A DNA stretch of 53,039 nucleotides from Marinilabiliaceae bacterium (GTDB taxonomy: Bacteria; Bacteroidota; Bacteroidia; Bacteroidales; Marinilabiliaceae): contig JAFGBR010000047.1 of NCBI GenBank assembly GCA_016933045.1, forward strand, positions 1 through 53,039. The letters are read 5' to 3'. The stretch's first letter is position 1; each line of letters begins with the position of its first letter. The notes under the pieces are model-generated. The model had not been told where the DNA came from. It did no database searches and was given only the letters and a program-made list of their open reading frames with translations. Shown piece after piece: positions 1 through 9,030 of the stretch. Made by a program: the position numbers and the translations under genes.

Positions 1-180
1 AATTAGTATTTACTTTTTATTTTAGTGCGTTGTTAAAGTTTTGATTATAATTCTATTTTTTTAAGGCTAATATTTTATTTGTTAGCAATAAAAAGCAAAA
101 GCTTAAATAAATTCGAAAATGATTTAATAAATGTTAATGAAAATTTTTACTTTCGTGATTTCCAATTTATTTAAAAAATT

Positions 181-209
181 TTGATAATTGTCCGCATTTT
201 TTAAATTTG
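181..209 (+). promoter_or_regulatory. Candidate housekeeping promoter for the etf operon
   Basis: TAAATTTG at 202-209 matches the Bacteroidota -7 consensus TAnnTTTG. A TTG lies at 181-183, 18 bases upstream, close to the usual 19-base spacing to the -33 element. The leader to the etfB start would be about 30 bases. The rest of positions 1-246 is AT-rich, with no gene seen. Confidence 0.45.
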
Positions 210-246
210 TCGAGCTTTTTATGAACAATTATAAATATTACCAAAT

Positions 247-1194
247 ATGGGATTGAAGATTATTGTGCTTGCAAAGCAGGTGCCAGATACCCGGAATGTG
301 GGAAAAGATGCAATGAAAGCAGATGGAACGGTTAACCGTGCCGCGCTTCCTGCAATTTTTAACCCCGAGGATTTGAATGCACTTGAGCAAGCTCTCAGAT
401 TAAAAGAAAATTATCCGGGTTCAACAGTAACTATATTGACAATGGGACCAGGGCGTGCAGCAGATGTGATTCGCGAAGGTTTGTTTAGAGGTGCCGATGA
501 CGGTTTTTTATTAACTGATAGAGCTTTTGCCGGTTCCGATACGTTGGCTACTTCGTACGCTTTGTCATGTGCTATTCGTAAAATTAAGGATTTTGACATA
601 ATTATAGCAGGACGTCAGGCGATAGATGGAGATACAGCACAGGTTGGTCCCCAGGTTGCCGAAAAATTAGGTATTCCTCAGGTTACGTATGCCGAGGAAA
701 TTGTTTCGGTTAGTGTTAATGAAGTGGCTGTGAATGATTCAATAGGTGAGCCTCATGCTGTTGCTGCAGGTGAATTGAATATGGCACAAAGAGGTAAAGT
801 GGTAGTTAGACGTCGATTAGAAAGAGGCGTAGAAACAGTTTCTTGCTCATTTCCACTAGTTATTACCGTAAACGCATCGGCTCCTGATTGTCGACCTCGT
901 AATGCAAAGCTATTAATGAAGTATAAGCATGCAAAAACCATTACCGAGCGTCAGAGTCAAAGCGAAGATTATATCGATTTATCAGCCGATCGTCCATATC
1001 TAAATATTATTGAGTGGAGTGTGAATGATATTGAAACAGATATTAATTGGTTAGGTTTATCGGGTTCTCCTACAAAAGTAAAAGCTATTGAAAATGTTGT
1101 ATTTCAGGCTAAAGAATCTAAAAAGTTATCTGCAGATGACAAAGATATTGAAGAACTTATTGTAGAGTTAATTGATAATCATACAATTGGATAG
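247..1194 (+). CDS. etfB: Electron transfer flavoprotein, beta subunit
   Basis: This is the small subunit of the heterodimeric electron transfer flavoprotein, which takes electrons from acyl-CoA dehydrogenases in the cytoplasm. The 315-residue protein opens with the typical IIVLAKQVPDT strand. It carries the family region VVRRRLERGVETVSCSFPLV followed by a TV segment, and an AMP/FAD-binding Rossmann-like core (TILTMGPGRAADVIREGLFRG). Length is slightly above the usual 250-265 residues because of C-terminal additions. It is the first gene of an operon with etfA (45 bases downstream) and an acyl-CoA dehydrogenase. This arrangement suggests a dedicated fatty-acid or amino-acid-derived acyl-CoA oxidation unit; whether the flavoprotein bifurcates electrons cannot be told from sequence alone. 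Confidence 0.95.
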   Translation: MGLKIIVLAKQVPDTRNVGKDAMKADGTVNRAALPAIFNPEDLNALEQALRLKENYPGSTVTILTMGPGRAADVIREGLFRGADDGFLLTDRAFAGSDTLATSYALSCAIRKIKDFDIIIAGRQAIDGDTAQVGPQVAEKLGIPQVTYAEEIVSVSVNEVAVNDSIGEPHAVAAGELNMAQRGKVVVRRRLERGVETVSCSFPLVITVNASAPDCRPRNAKLLMKYKHAKTITERQSQSEDYIDLSADRPYLNIIEWSVNDIETDINWLGLSGSPTKVKAIENVVFQAKESKKLSADDKDIEELIVELIDNHTIG

Positions 1195-1239
1195 TCGTGT
1201 TAATTTAATCGATTGAATCGGAAATTTAAAAAAAAAAGA

Positions 1240-2259
1240 ATGAGTAGCATATATGTTATTTGTGAAATAGATGATGGCAAGGTTGCTGATGTTAGTCTTG
1301 AGTTAATGACTAAAGGACGATCATTGGCAAATCAGTTAAAATGTCCGTTAGAGGCAATTGTTTTAGGTCATCAAATTAAAGGCATTGAAAATGAGATTTT
1401 TCCTTATGGTGCTGACGTAGTTCATATTGGTGATGATAAACGATTAGAGTTTTATACCACTCTGCCTTTTACATCAATTATTTGCGGAATTTTTGAACAG
1501 GAAAAACCTCAAATTGCCTTGTTAGGTGCATCTACTATGGGACGTGATTTAGGGCCGCGTATATCATCGGCACTTGTAAGTGGATTAACTGCCGATTGTA
1601 CATCACTTGAAATAGGAGAGTATGAAGATAAAAAAGCAGGAAAGAAATATGAGAATTTGTTGTACCAAATTAGACCTGCTTTTGGTGGAAATATTGTTGC
1701 AACAATAATTAACCCTGATTGCCGCCCTCAAATGGCAACTGTGCGAGAAGGAGTAATGAAAAAAGAGATTTTTTCAAACTCGCACAAAGGAAAAGTTAAT
1801 AAGATTGATGTGGTTAAATATTTGAAGCCGCAAGATCTTGTTGTTGAGGTGATTGAGCGTCACATGGAAAAATCGAAGGTTAACATTAAAAATTCATCAA
1901 TTATTATTTCCGGTGGATATGGAATGGGTTCGAAAGAAAATTTTAATGTTCTTTACGATTTGGCTGAAGTATTGGGAGCCGAAGTTGGTGCATCCCGGGC
2001 TGCTGTTGATGCAGGATATGCTGGTCATGACCGGCAAATAGGACAAACAGGTGTTACTGTTCGTCCAAAGCTATATATTGCTTGTGGAATATCAGGACAG
2101 ATTCAGCATACAGCAGGAATGGAAGAGTCGTCGATGGTTATTGCCATTAATAACGATCCTAATGCCCCTATTAATAAAATTGCAGATTATGTAATTACTG
2201 GGGATGTGATGGATGTGGTTCCTAAAATGATTAAGTATTATAAGAAAAATTCGAAATAG
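1240..2259 (+). CDS. etfA: Electron transfer flavoprotein, alpha subunit
   Basis: This is the large, FAD-binding subunit partnering etfB. The C-terminal FAD domain is clear: GGYGMGSKENF, then VGASRAAVDAGY, GQTGVTVRPKLYIACGISG and the family signature QIQHTAGM. The N-terminal half is the Rossmann-like domain shared with EtfB. I start it at the ATG at 1240 (MSSIYVICE), giving 339 residues. The open frame extends upstream to a TTG at 1213, but that would add only a Lys/Arg-rich stretch encoded by an A-run that looks like leader. The stop is followed by a 69-base gap to the acyl-CoA dehydrogenase, so the three genes are probably co-transcribed. Confidence 0.95.
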   Translation: MSSIYVICEIDDGKVADVSLELMTKGRSLANQLKCPLEAIVLGHQIKGIENEIFPYGADVVHIGDDKRLEFYTTLPFTSIICGIFEQEKPQIALLGASTMGRDLGPRISSALVSGLTADCTSLEIGEYEDKKAGKKYENLLYQIRPAFGGNIVATIINPDCRPQMATVREGVMKKEIFSNSHKGKVNKIDVVKYLKPQDLVVEVIERHMEKSKVNIKNSSIIISGGYGMGSKENFNVLYDLAEVLGAEVGASRAAVDAGYAGHDRQIGQTGVTVRPKLYIACGISGQIQHTAGMEESSMVIAINNDPNAPINKIADYVITGDVMDVVPKMIKYYKKNSK

Positions 2260-2328
2260 GATTTTTCAAATTGAGTGAGTTAAATTAATTAAGATCCAAA
2301 CGATCTGTAAAATATTAAATTAGAAAAA

Positions 2329-4038
2329 ATGGCTAATTTTTTCACTGATAACCCCGATCTTCTGTTTCACCTGAAGCATCCTTTAATGGAGAAGATTGTT
2401 GCTTTAAAAGAGCGCAATTTCGAAGATAAAGATAAATTTGATTATGCGCCTGTCGATTTTGAAGATGCCATGGATAGTTACGAAAAAGTACTTGACATTG
2501 TTGGAGAAATTTGTGGTGATATAGTTGGTCCTAATGCTGAGAGTGTTGATCAAGAGGGGCCAAAAATTGTTAATAACGAAGTTGTGTATGCTAAAGGCAC
2601 ACAGGAAAACCTTGATGCTTTAGTTAAAGCCGGTTTAATGGGTATTACTTTGCCTCGCAAATATATGGGTTTAAATTTTCCTATTATTCCGTATATAATG
2701 GCTGCCGATATTGTATCGCGTGCTGATGCCGGATTTGTAAATATTTGGGGTTTGCAGGATTGTGCCGAAACCATACACGAATTTGCTGATGAAGAGCAAA
2801 AGATGAAGTACTTACCTCGTATTTCGATGGGGGAAACAGCTGCAATGGACTTGACAGAGCCCGATGCAGGATCGGATTTGCAGGCAGTTCAGTTGAAAGC
2901 TACTTTTAATGAAAAGGATGGAAAGTGGTATTTGAATGGGGTGAAGCGTTTCATTACTAATGGTGATGGACATATTTCACTGGTTTTGGCGCGTACTGAA
3001 GAGGGAACAAATGATGGTCGCGGACTTTCTATGTTTATTTATGATCGTAACGAGAAAGCTGTTATTGTTCGTCGTATTGAAAATAAGTTGGGTATTAAAG
3101 GATCGCCTACCTGTGAATTGGTATTTAAAAATGCACCTGCCGAATTGGTTGGTAGTCGTCGTATGGGACTTATTAAATACGTTATGGCTTTAATGAATGG
3201 TGCGCGTTTAGGTATTGGAGCCCAGTCGGTAGGTGTATCGGAGGCTGCTTATCGCGAGGCTTTGAGCTATGCAAAGGAACGTAAACAGTTTGGTAAGTCA
3301 ATTATTGAGTTTCCAGCTGTATATGAAATGTTGGCTACAATGAAAGCAAAGTTGGATGCATCACGTTCATTATTATACGAAACATCGCGTTATGTTGATG
3401 TTTATAAAACTTATGATCATATATCAAAGGAACGTAAGCTCGAAGCAGAGGAAAAAGAAGAAATGAAGATATATCAGAAAAAAGCTGATTTCTTTACTCC
3501 TCTTTTAAAAGGAACCGCTAGTGAATATTGTAATCAGTTGGCATACGATGCGCTTCAAATACATGGTGGATCTGGATTTATGAAAGATTACCCTGTTGAG
3601 CGTATTTATCGCGATGCGCGTATTACATCAATTTATGAAGGTACAACTCAGTTGCAGGTTGTTGCTGCAATACGTGGTGTTACAACCGGGGGATATTTAG
3701 ATAGTATTCGAGAATATGAAATGGCCGAATTAAAACCTGAACTTCATGGATTCAGACGTACATTAATTGGAATGACAGAAGAGTATGAAAAGTCAGTGAA
3801 AGCTGTTACAGAGGTGAAAGATAATGAATATCTTGATTTTCATGCTCGGCGATTGGTTGAAATGGCAGGTAATATCATTATGTCGTATTTGTTGATTCAT
3901 GATACTCAACGTGATGATAAATTCAGAGGGTCGTCAGAGATTTTTATTAAAATGGCAAAGGCTCAGAATCGCGAACGTGCTGAATATATTGCTAATTCAT
4001 CAATTGATGATTTAGGCTTTTTCAAGTTTGAATTGTAA
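2329..4038 (+). CDS. Acyl-CoA dehydrogenase (long form with C-terminal extension)
   Basis: This is a flavin-dependent alpha,beta-dehydrogenase of acyl-CoA thioesters, handing electrons to the EtfAB encoded just upstream. Family motifs include DLTEPDAGSDLQ (middle domain), KRFITNG, the helical domain with YAKERKQFGKSI, and IHGGSGF...YPVERIYRDARI. The catalytic base is in IYEGTTQLQ (Glu about 437). At 569 residues it is much longer than the usual 380-400: an N-terminal lead of about 60 residues and about 130 residues after the active site, resembling the long FadE-like/C-terminal-domain subfamily. A charged insertion (KERKLEAEEKEEMK) sits in the helical domain. The substrate chain length cannot be assigned. 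A strong terminator follows. Confidence 0.93.
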   Translation: MANFFTDNPDLLFHLKHPLMEKIVALKERNFEDKDKFDYAPVDFEDAMDSYEKVLDIVGEICGDIVGPNAESVDQEGPKIVNNEVVYAKGTQENLDALVKAGLMGITLPRKYMGLNFPIIPYIMAADIVSRADAGFVNIWGLQDCAETIHEFADEEQKMKYLPRISMGETAAMDLTEPDAGSDLQAVQLKATFNEKDGKWYLNGVKRFITNGDGHISLVLARTEEGTNDGRGLSMFIYDRNEKAVIVRRIENKLGIKGSPTCELVFKNAPAELVGSRRMGLIKYVMALMNGARLGIGAQSVGVSEAAYREALSYAKERKQFGKSIIEFPAVYEMLATMKAKLDASRSLLYETSRYVDVYKTYDHISKERKLEAEEKEEMKIYQKKADFFTPLLKGTASEYCNQLAYDALQIHGGSGFMKDYPVERIYRDARITSIYEGTTQLQVVAAIRGVTTGGYLDSIREYEMAELKPELHGFRRTLIGMTEEYEKSVKAVTEVKDNEYLDFHARRLVEMAGNIIMSYLLIHDTQRDDKFRGSSEIFIKMAKAQNRERAEYIANSSIDDLGFFKFEL

Positions 4039-4057
4039 AAAACAATTGATAAATTTT

Positions 4058-4092
4058 AACCACCTTTGTGTTAATCAAAGGTGGTTTTTTAT
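4058..4092 (+). terminator. Intrinsic terminator of the etfB-etfA-acd operon
   Basis: A perfect 11-bp stem (AACCACCTTTG at 4058-4068 with CAAAGGTGGTT at 4076-4086) has a 7-base loop and is followed by a T-run. It begins 20 bases after the dehydrogenase stop. Confidence 0.9.
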
Positions 4093-4094
4093 TT

Positions 4095-4445
4095 ATGTAT
4101 TTATTTATGGTAACAATTAAGAGTTCTAAGTCTTTTGTTAGTTGGTTGTTAAGGGTTAGTTTGTTAATTATAGTTTACCAACGTTTTGCCGATACACTTT
4201 TATATTTCGACATATTAAGTTCATCTTTTTATGTTTCATTAGCTTTTGTTTTGGTAGTTTTTTTTATTTTTCTTGGGGGAATATTGTCAAATAATGCATA
4301 TACAATTATCGGAGGCATTGCGTTAATTATTTTAACATTAATTTCATTATCGATAGTTAGTTTTATGTTTGCCGAGATATTACGACAATTCGTTTTAATA
4401 GCACTAGGTGCATATTTTATTGTTTATGGTAATAACAAAGGATGA
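4095..4445 (+). CDS. Small integral membrane protein of unknown function
   Basis: A protein of 116 residues starting from the ATG at 4095 (a second ATG at 4107 is equally possible). The frame formally opens further upstream, but there it lies inside the operon terminator, so that start is unlikely. It is strongly hydrophobic, with about three or four predicted membrane spans (for example LAFVLVVFFIFLGGIL and IIGGIALIILTLISLSIV) and short loops. I recognise no family. It lies between the etf terminator and a membrane-anchored phosphoesterase, 109 bases before the latter. If real, it probably uses its own promoter or read-through. Confidence 0.6.
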   Translation: MYLFMVTIKSSKSFVSWLLRVSLLIIVYQRFADTLLYFDILSSSFYVSLAFVLVVFFIFLGGILSNNAYTIIGGIALIILTLISLSIVSFMFAEILRQFVLIALGAYFIVYGNNKG

Positions 4446-4554
4446 TAGTTTGGGGTTAAAGTTTGTTAAATAAGGTTATTGAAACGAACATAATTGGTAG
4501 TTAAGCGTAATATTGCAAACTTAATGAGCAACGTTTAACCAGAAATTTAATTGC

Positions 4555-5841
4555 ATGAGATTTTCTTGGCAGGGATTAGTACTGTTAATAATTTTAATAA
4601 TAATTGTAGATGGAAGCTTGTTGTTTTTTAAGGATAAGCAAAAAGGAAAATCTTATAAATTACTCGATATTTTACTTTACATTCTTATTCCAATAACCTT
4701 TATTGTTTCTTTCGTTTCTTTTTATTTTGCAGTTCCTCTTACCGATTCTGCTCAAATATATTACAGATTTGGGTGGTTTATGATTGTATTTCTTATTCTA
4801 TATTTACCTAAGCTGATATGGGGTGTTTGGAGTTTTGTACTGGTTGGTTTAGAGTGGATTGATGGTAAAGACGATGAGGTTGATATTGTTAATCAACAGC
4901 CCAAAATTGAAAAGATTCCTTATCCGAAAATATCACGAAAAAAATTTTTAAGTCAGATTGGTATAATACTAGCTACAGCACCTGCAATATCTTTATTGTT
5001 TGGAGCTTTGAAGGGGCGGTTTAAGTTTTATACACGCTATCAAAAATTATCATTCCCCAATTTACCATCTTCATTTGATGGATTAAGAATTGTTCAGATA
5101 TCAGATTTACACCTTGGTAGTTTTAATTCTAATTATGAAACAATGCAGGAGGTAGTTGATATGATTAATGATGAACATCCTGATGTGATTGTTTTTACAG
5201 GTGATTTGGTTAATAATTTTTATCAAGAAACAATAGGGTGGGAGAAAATATTTAGCCAATTGAAAGCAAAGGTTGGAAAATACTCGATTTTAGGAAATCA
5301 CGATTATGGATATTATACAAAATGGAATTCGAGAGCTGATAATGTGAATAATTTTTCAAAAATTGTGGAATCGCATAAACGATTGGGTTTTGAATTGCTC
5401 AGAAATGAAAATGTTATTTTATCAGCAGGTGGTGAATCTATTGCTATTGCAGGCGTTGAGTATTGGGGAACTTCGAGAAAATATCCAAATACCGGTGATG
5501 TAGAGATGAGTTTATCAGGACTAGAAAATATCCCGTTTAAAGTTTTATTAACACATGATCCTGATCATTGGGATGCTGAAATTGTAGGTAAAACAGATTA
5601 TGACTTAAGCCTGTCAGGACATACACATGGTATGCAGTTTGGAATTGATTATAAGGGTTTTAGGTGGAGTCCGGCCAAGTATAAATTTAATCGTTGGGAT
5701 GGTCTTTATAAAAAGAATAACCAGTTTTTGTTTGTTAACCGTGGTTTAGGTGTTTTAGGTATGCCAGCCCGTGTGGGTATGAGTCCTGAAATAACTGTAA
5801 TTGATTTAAGCCGGGGGCCTTTGGGTACAGAACCTATGTAG
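4555..5841 (+). CDS. Membrane-anchored calcineurin-like metallophosphoesterase
   Basis: This is a 428-residue protein. The first 150 residues contain three or four membrane spans and a basic linker. The rest is a binuclear-metal phosphoesterase domain with all five blocks: QISDLHLG (D-x-H), FTGDLVNN (GD), LGNHDYG (GNHD), LLTHDPDHW (H) and LSGHTHGMQ (GHxH). The family includes YkuE/YaeI-type enzymes and LpxG-like lipid A precursor hydrolases that act at the membrane on phospho-lipids or nucleotide-lipids; the exact substrate here is not evident. The 3' end nearly touches the convergent gene on the other strand (2 bases apart), with no terminator between them. Confidence 0.9.
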   Translation: MRFSWQGLVLLIILIIIVDGSLLFFKDKQKGKSYKLLDILLYILIPITFIVSFVSFYFAVPLTDSAQIYYRFGWFMIVFLILYLPKLIWGVWSFVLVGLEWIDGKDDEVDIVNQQPKIEKIPYPKISRKKFLSQIGIILATAPAISLLFGALKGRFKFYTRYQKLSFPNLPSSFDGLRIVQISDLHLGSFNSNYETMQEVVDMINDEHPDVIVFTGDLVNNFYQETIGWEKIFSQLKAKVGKYSILGNHDYGYYTKWNSRADNVNNFSKIVESHKRLGFELLRNENVILSAGGESIAIAGVEYWGTSRKYPNTGDVEMSLSGLENIPFKVLLTHDPDHWDAEIVGKTDYDLSLSGHTHGMQFGIDYKGFRWSPAKYKFNRWDGLYKKNNQFLFVNRGLGVLGMPARVGMSPEITVIDLSRGPLGTEPM

Positions 5842-5843
5842 AA

Positions 5844-8792
5844 TTATTTAATGTTTATTGAGAAGAGAAATTCGAAGTAATTTGTTTGCTCTTTCGGCAG
5901 GTAAGCATGTCTTATTCCTAAATCTATAGGGAAAACAAACCTGAATGCATGACCTTCAAAACTCCATTCGCTACCAATTGATTGATATAAATGATTAAAA
6001 TAATCAGTTTCTTTTGTATTTGTATTATAAAGATGCATTTGTGTTAATGAATAATCGAAGAATAAATTTAGTTTGATTCGTTTAAGGTAGTATATTCCTC
6101 CAAAAGCAAAATCGGGGTTGCATAATGGCAAAATGTAATCGCCCTTAAAGGAGTATATTTTTTGCTGTTGATCGTCTTTTGCATATCCTCTGGGCATTGA
6201 AGTATAACTGTTAAAGTGTGACCGGTATTCGTAGTTGTTATTGGTTGATATAATATCACCATCAGTTTTGTACTGAAAACTATTATCGAACCTAAAACCA
6301 TGATGAAGTCCAAATCCCGGGGTGTAAAGCCTTGTGAATATGTTAAAAATGGAACCGTTGTTTTTGTCTCCCCATGGTGTATGTTGGTAATTAAACTGAA
6401 AAACCTGTCCCCATTTTGAAATAATGCTGTTTTGCGTTTTTTTTAGCAGATTGTGAAAATATATTTCATACTCTAATCCATGATAATTATATGAAGGAAT
6501 TATTTCTTTATACTCGTTCGATGATTCAAAAAAAGTATTGCCAATAATTGAACCATCTACTCTTGTATAATTAGCCTTATTTATATGATAAAAGTTATAT
6601 TGAAACGACGGTATTATTATTCGATAAAATTTATTATGGGTTATATCTAACGGTACACTTATTTTTGGTGATATCTGATAAAGCCAATTGTTAACGTCGT
6701 TTTTTATGTAAAAAGCGTTTGATGCATTAGAATAATATCCGCTGGTAATTTGATCTATACCGCATTTAAATTCAAAATCAATTATTGGAAACCATCCTCT
6801 GTATGAAATATTGGCATAAAATTTTTCTGTTTTGTAGTTATTATCTCCATTATATCCTGCTGTTAATATCATTGTATTTAAAAGATTTTGTGATAAAAAC
6901 ATAATACCTTTATTATAAGTAAAATCATAAGGATTTGCATAAATTGGTGACCAGCTATGGAAGTTAATTAAGTTCCATTTACTGTATTTTTTAGTAGGAA
7001 TGGTATCGATGGCTGAGAAATTATATCGAGGTAATCCTTTTTCCTTATTTATTAAGTCTTTGTAAATAGATAAGGAAGTGTTTGATATGGAATCAAGCGG
7101 TTTGTTTAATGCTTCACATAATGGCATCTTTACTAATTTGTAACCGTTATATGTGTAATGACTGTATATTAATTCGTTATTCTCAGAAATGTTTGCATAA
7201 TCGGCGCCAAATCTATCGGATGTTACCTGGTAAATTTTTCTGTTTGCTGTGTTTGCTTTATAAATATTATCAATCCCATTCCATGTTCCTGTGAAATAAA
7301 TATCGTTATTATGTATAATAGGGTTTTTTATTTCTTCATGAAAAAATGGAGTTATCATTTCCCATTTTTTTGAATTAGTGTTTAATAATTGAATGGATTT
7401 TCCATTTGATGTTAACAAAATTGCAACTATTTGTTTGCTATCCGAATCCCAATGTGGCGATAATATTGCAGTATCTCCAGTTTGAATGCTATTGACAATT
7501 TTTTTTGAAGTCAAGTCGAATATGTCAAGTGAAAACTTGTTATTATCATTTGTTTTTATTGCAGCAATCCATTTGTTGTTGGGTGATATTGCAGGTGAAA
7601 AATATGTGTTTTTTTTAGTTATTCTATGTGTTTTAAAGGTTTTTAAATTAATATATTTTATGTCGGAAGTGCTTGAATTACCCCATCTTACATTTGGGCG
7701 GTATTCGCTCCATGCAATATATTTATTTGTTGCACTAATTCTATCGGGGTTTCTTGTACCGGTAGTAATTATCTCATACTCTTCACTGTTTTTATTTATT
7801 GAAATAATCTTTTTCAAATAATCAGGGCTTTCGATTTCTGTAATTATTGAATTTGAATCGATTGTTATTGGCGAAACATAACTTTTATAAAGATTTTCTT
7901 CTTTTGATATTTTTTCAAAGTTTGTTAATTGAATTTTTTTATCCTGCATTTGCCAGGCGTGTTGTAATGAGTCGAAAACAGATTGATAGAGCTTTTTTTT
8001 GTTTAGTGCGGTTGTTTTTTTTATAGATGAGTTGAAAATAAACGGATAAAAGCTATACCGTGCAACTCTGTTTGCAATATTGTTCCATATATCATTGTTA
8101 ATATATTTTCTGGCTCCTGAAACTAAGTTATAACCTAGTTCGTAATAGTTGGGTACATAGGATTTATATGACCCGAAGTAGGCTTTGTCGTAAGTGTAAA
8201 TAATACCATTTAATACTTGAGTTCGAAGTCCCTGTTCAAAAAAAGGTAATCTACCTCTTCCCTCATTTGTTAAGGTAGTTTCGCTTAATGTAGCATCTCC
8301 TTCAAGATACCATAAAGGAAAGTGCATTCCGGTAACAGCACCAATTGCTTGTTCTCCGGCAATAGTTGAGAAAACCTTGGTAAATCCCCGGTTAAGCATA
8401 CTCATTTGAACCACATGGCGGTATTCATGTATTGCTAATTGATCTAGTTGATTTGTTCCTGTATTATTGGGTGAAATTTTTGGATATAGTTCTATTCTTT
8501 TGGGAGCCCATATAACGCTTCCGTTAGATGTTGCAGACTTACTGTGAATTATAAGTTTAATTTTTTTTGGAGTATGGTTTAATGTAGAGCCAATATATTT
8601 AACCGATTCATTTAGAATTATAGCTAATTTTTTTGCTTCAATTTCAAATTCTCTATCGTATACTATTTTGTATTTGTTGGTATTGATTTGATTCCATTTT
8701 ATAGAAGCGGGATCTTCTCCCGTTGAGTAGTACTGGCTGTATGTAGTGGAATATCCAATTAGAAAAAGGAAAAATACGAGTTTATGCATCAT
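5844..8792 (-). CDS. Secreted HExxH/beta-propeller/outer-membrane barrel protein
   Basis: A 982-residue exported protein. A signal peptide (residues 1-19, ending near TTYSQ) leads into a peptidase-like domain. HEYRH at 122-126 and the downstream WYLEGDA (Glu 164) fit the HExxH...E zinc pattern of gluzincin metallopeptidases. Residues about 300-560 contain WD40/TolB-like propeller blades (SPNNKWIAAIKTNDNN, SPHWDSDSKQIVAIL). Residues about 610-982 are rich in alternating aromatic strands and end FLFSINIK, as in outer-membrane beta-barrels. The likely location is the outer membrane with the peptidase domain exposed. Substrate and activity are unknown. Two adjacent ATG codons (8792, 8789) could start it. 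It is a single-gene unit. Confidence 0.8.
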   Translation of the reverse strand: MMHKLVFFLFLIGYSTTYSQYYSTGEDPASIKWNQINTNKYKIVYDREFEIEAKKLAIILNESVKYIGSTLNHTPKKIKLIIHSKSATSNGSVIWAPKRIELYPKISPNNTGTNQLDQLAIHEYRHVVQMSMLNRGFTKVFSTIAGEQAIGAVTGMHFPLWYLEGDATLSETTLTNEGRGRLPFFEQGLRTQVLNGIIYTYDKAYFGSYKSYVPNYYELGYNLVSGARKYINNDIWNNIANRVARYSFYPFIFNSSIKKTTALNKKKLYQSVFDSLQHAWQMQDKKIQLTNFEKISKEENLYKSYVSPITIDSNSIITEIESPDYLKKIISINKNSEEYEIITTGTRNPDRISATNKYIAWSEYRPNVRWGNSSTSDIKYINLKTFKTHRITKKNTYFSPAISPNNKWIAAIKTNDNNKFSLDIFDLTSKKIVNSIQTGDTAILSPHWDSDSKQIVAILLTSNGKSIQLLNTNSKKWEMITPFFHEEIKNPIIHNNDIYFTGTWNGIDNIYKANTANRKIYQVTSDRFGADYANISENNELIYSHYTYNGYKLVKMPLCEALNKPLDSISNTSLSIYKDLINKEKGLPRYNFSAIDTIPTKKYSKWNLINFHSWSPIYANPYDFTYNKGIMFLSQNLLNTMILTAGYNGDNNYKTEKFYANISYRGWFPIIDFEFKCGIDQITSGYYSNASNAFYIKNDVNNWLYQISPKISVPLDITHNKFYRIIIPSFQYNFYHINKANYTRVDGSIIGNTFFESSNEYKEIIPSYNYHGLEYEIYFHNLLKKTQNSIISKWGQVFQFNYQHTPWGDKNNGSIFNIFTRLYTPGFGLHHGFRFDNSFQYKTDGDIISTNNNYEYRSHFNSYTSMPRGYAKDDQQQKIYSFKGDYILPLCNPDFAFGGIYYLKRIKLNLFFDYSLTQMHLYNTNTKETDYFNHLYQSIGSEWSFEGHAFRFVFPIDLGIRHAYLPKEQTNYFEFLFSINIK

Positions 8793-9030
8793 AGTAATTG
8801 AGATTATGCGAAGATAAATGTTTCAATTTATTTTATATATAGACTTGAACTTTTGCAGAGTTGTTTTTTAAGTTTCATCAACGAATCACTCTAATTTATA
8901 AAATATGAATTGCCAACTGTGTGTAAAATGTGTTAGTATCGTGTTAATAATGAATGAGATTAAAACTCGACATTGGAAAAATTTCGTTATTAATTTGTGT
9001 TTTAGTTTTATTTAAACCAAAAATTGACAG

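Noticed and set aside
753-941. Short open frames on the opposite strand of etfB and many similar ones elsewhere
   Set aside because: They lie wholly inside genes with strong family matches, and show no motif or promoter of their own.
1213-1239. TTG start of etfA, adding nine basic residues
   Set aside because: It would encode an Asn/Arg/Lys/Phe-rich stretch from an A-run; the ATG at 1240 gives the normal N terminus.
4068-4094. Upstream start of the small membrane protein
   Set aside because: The first residues would lie inside the terminator hairpin of the preceding operon.
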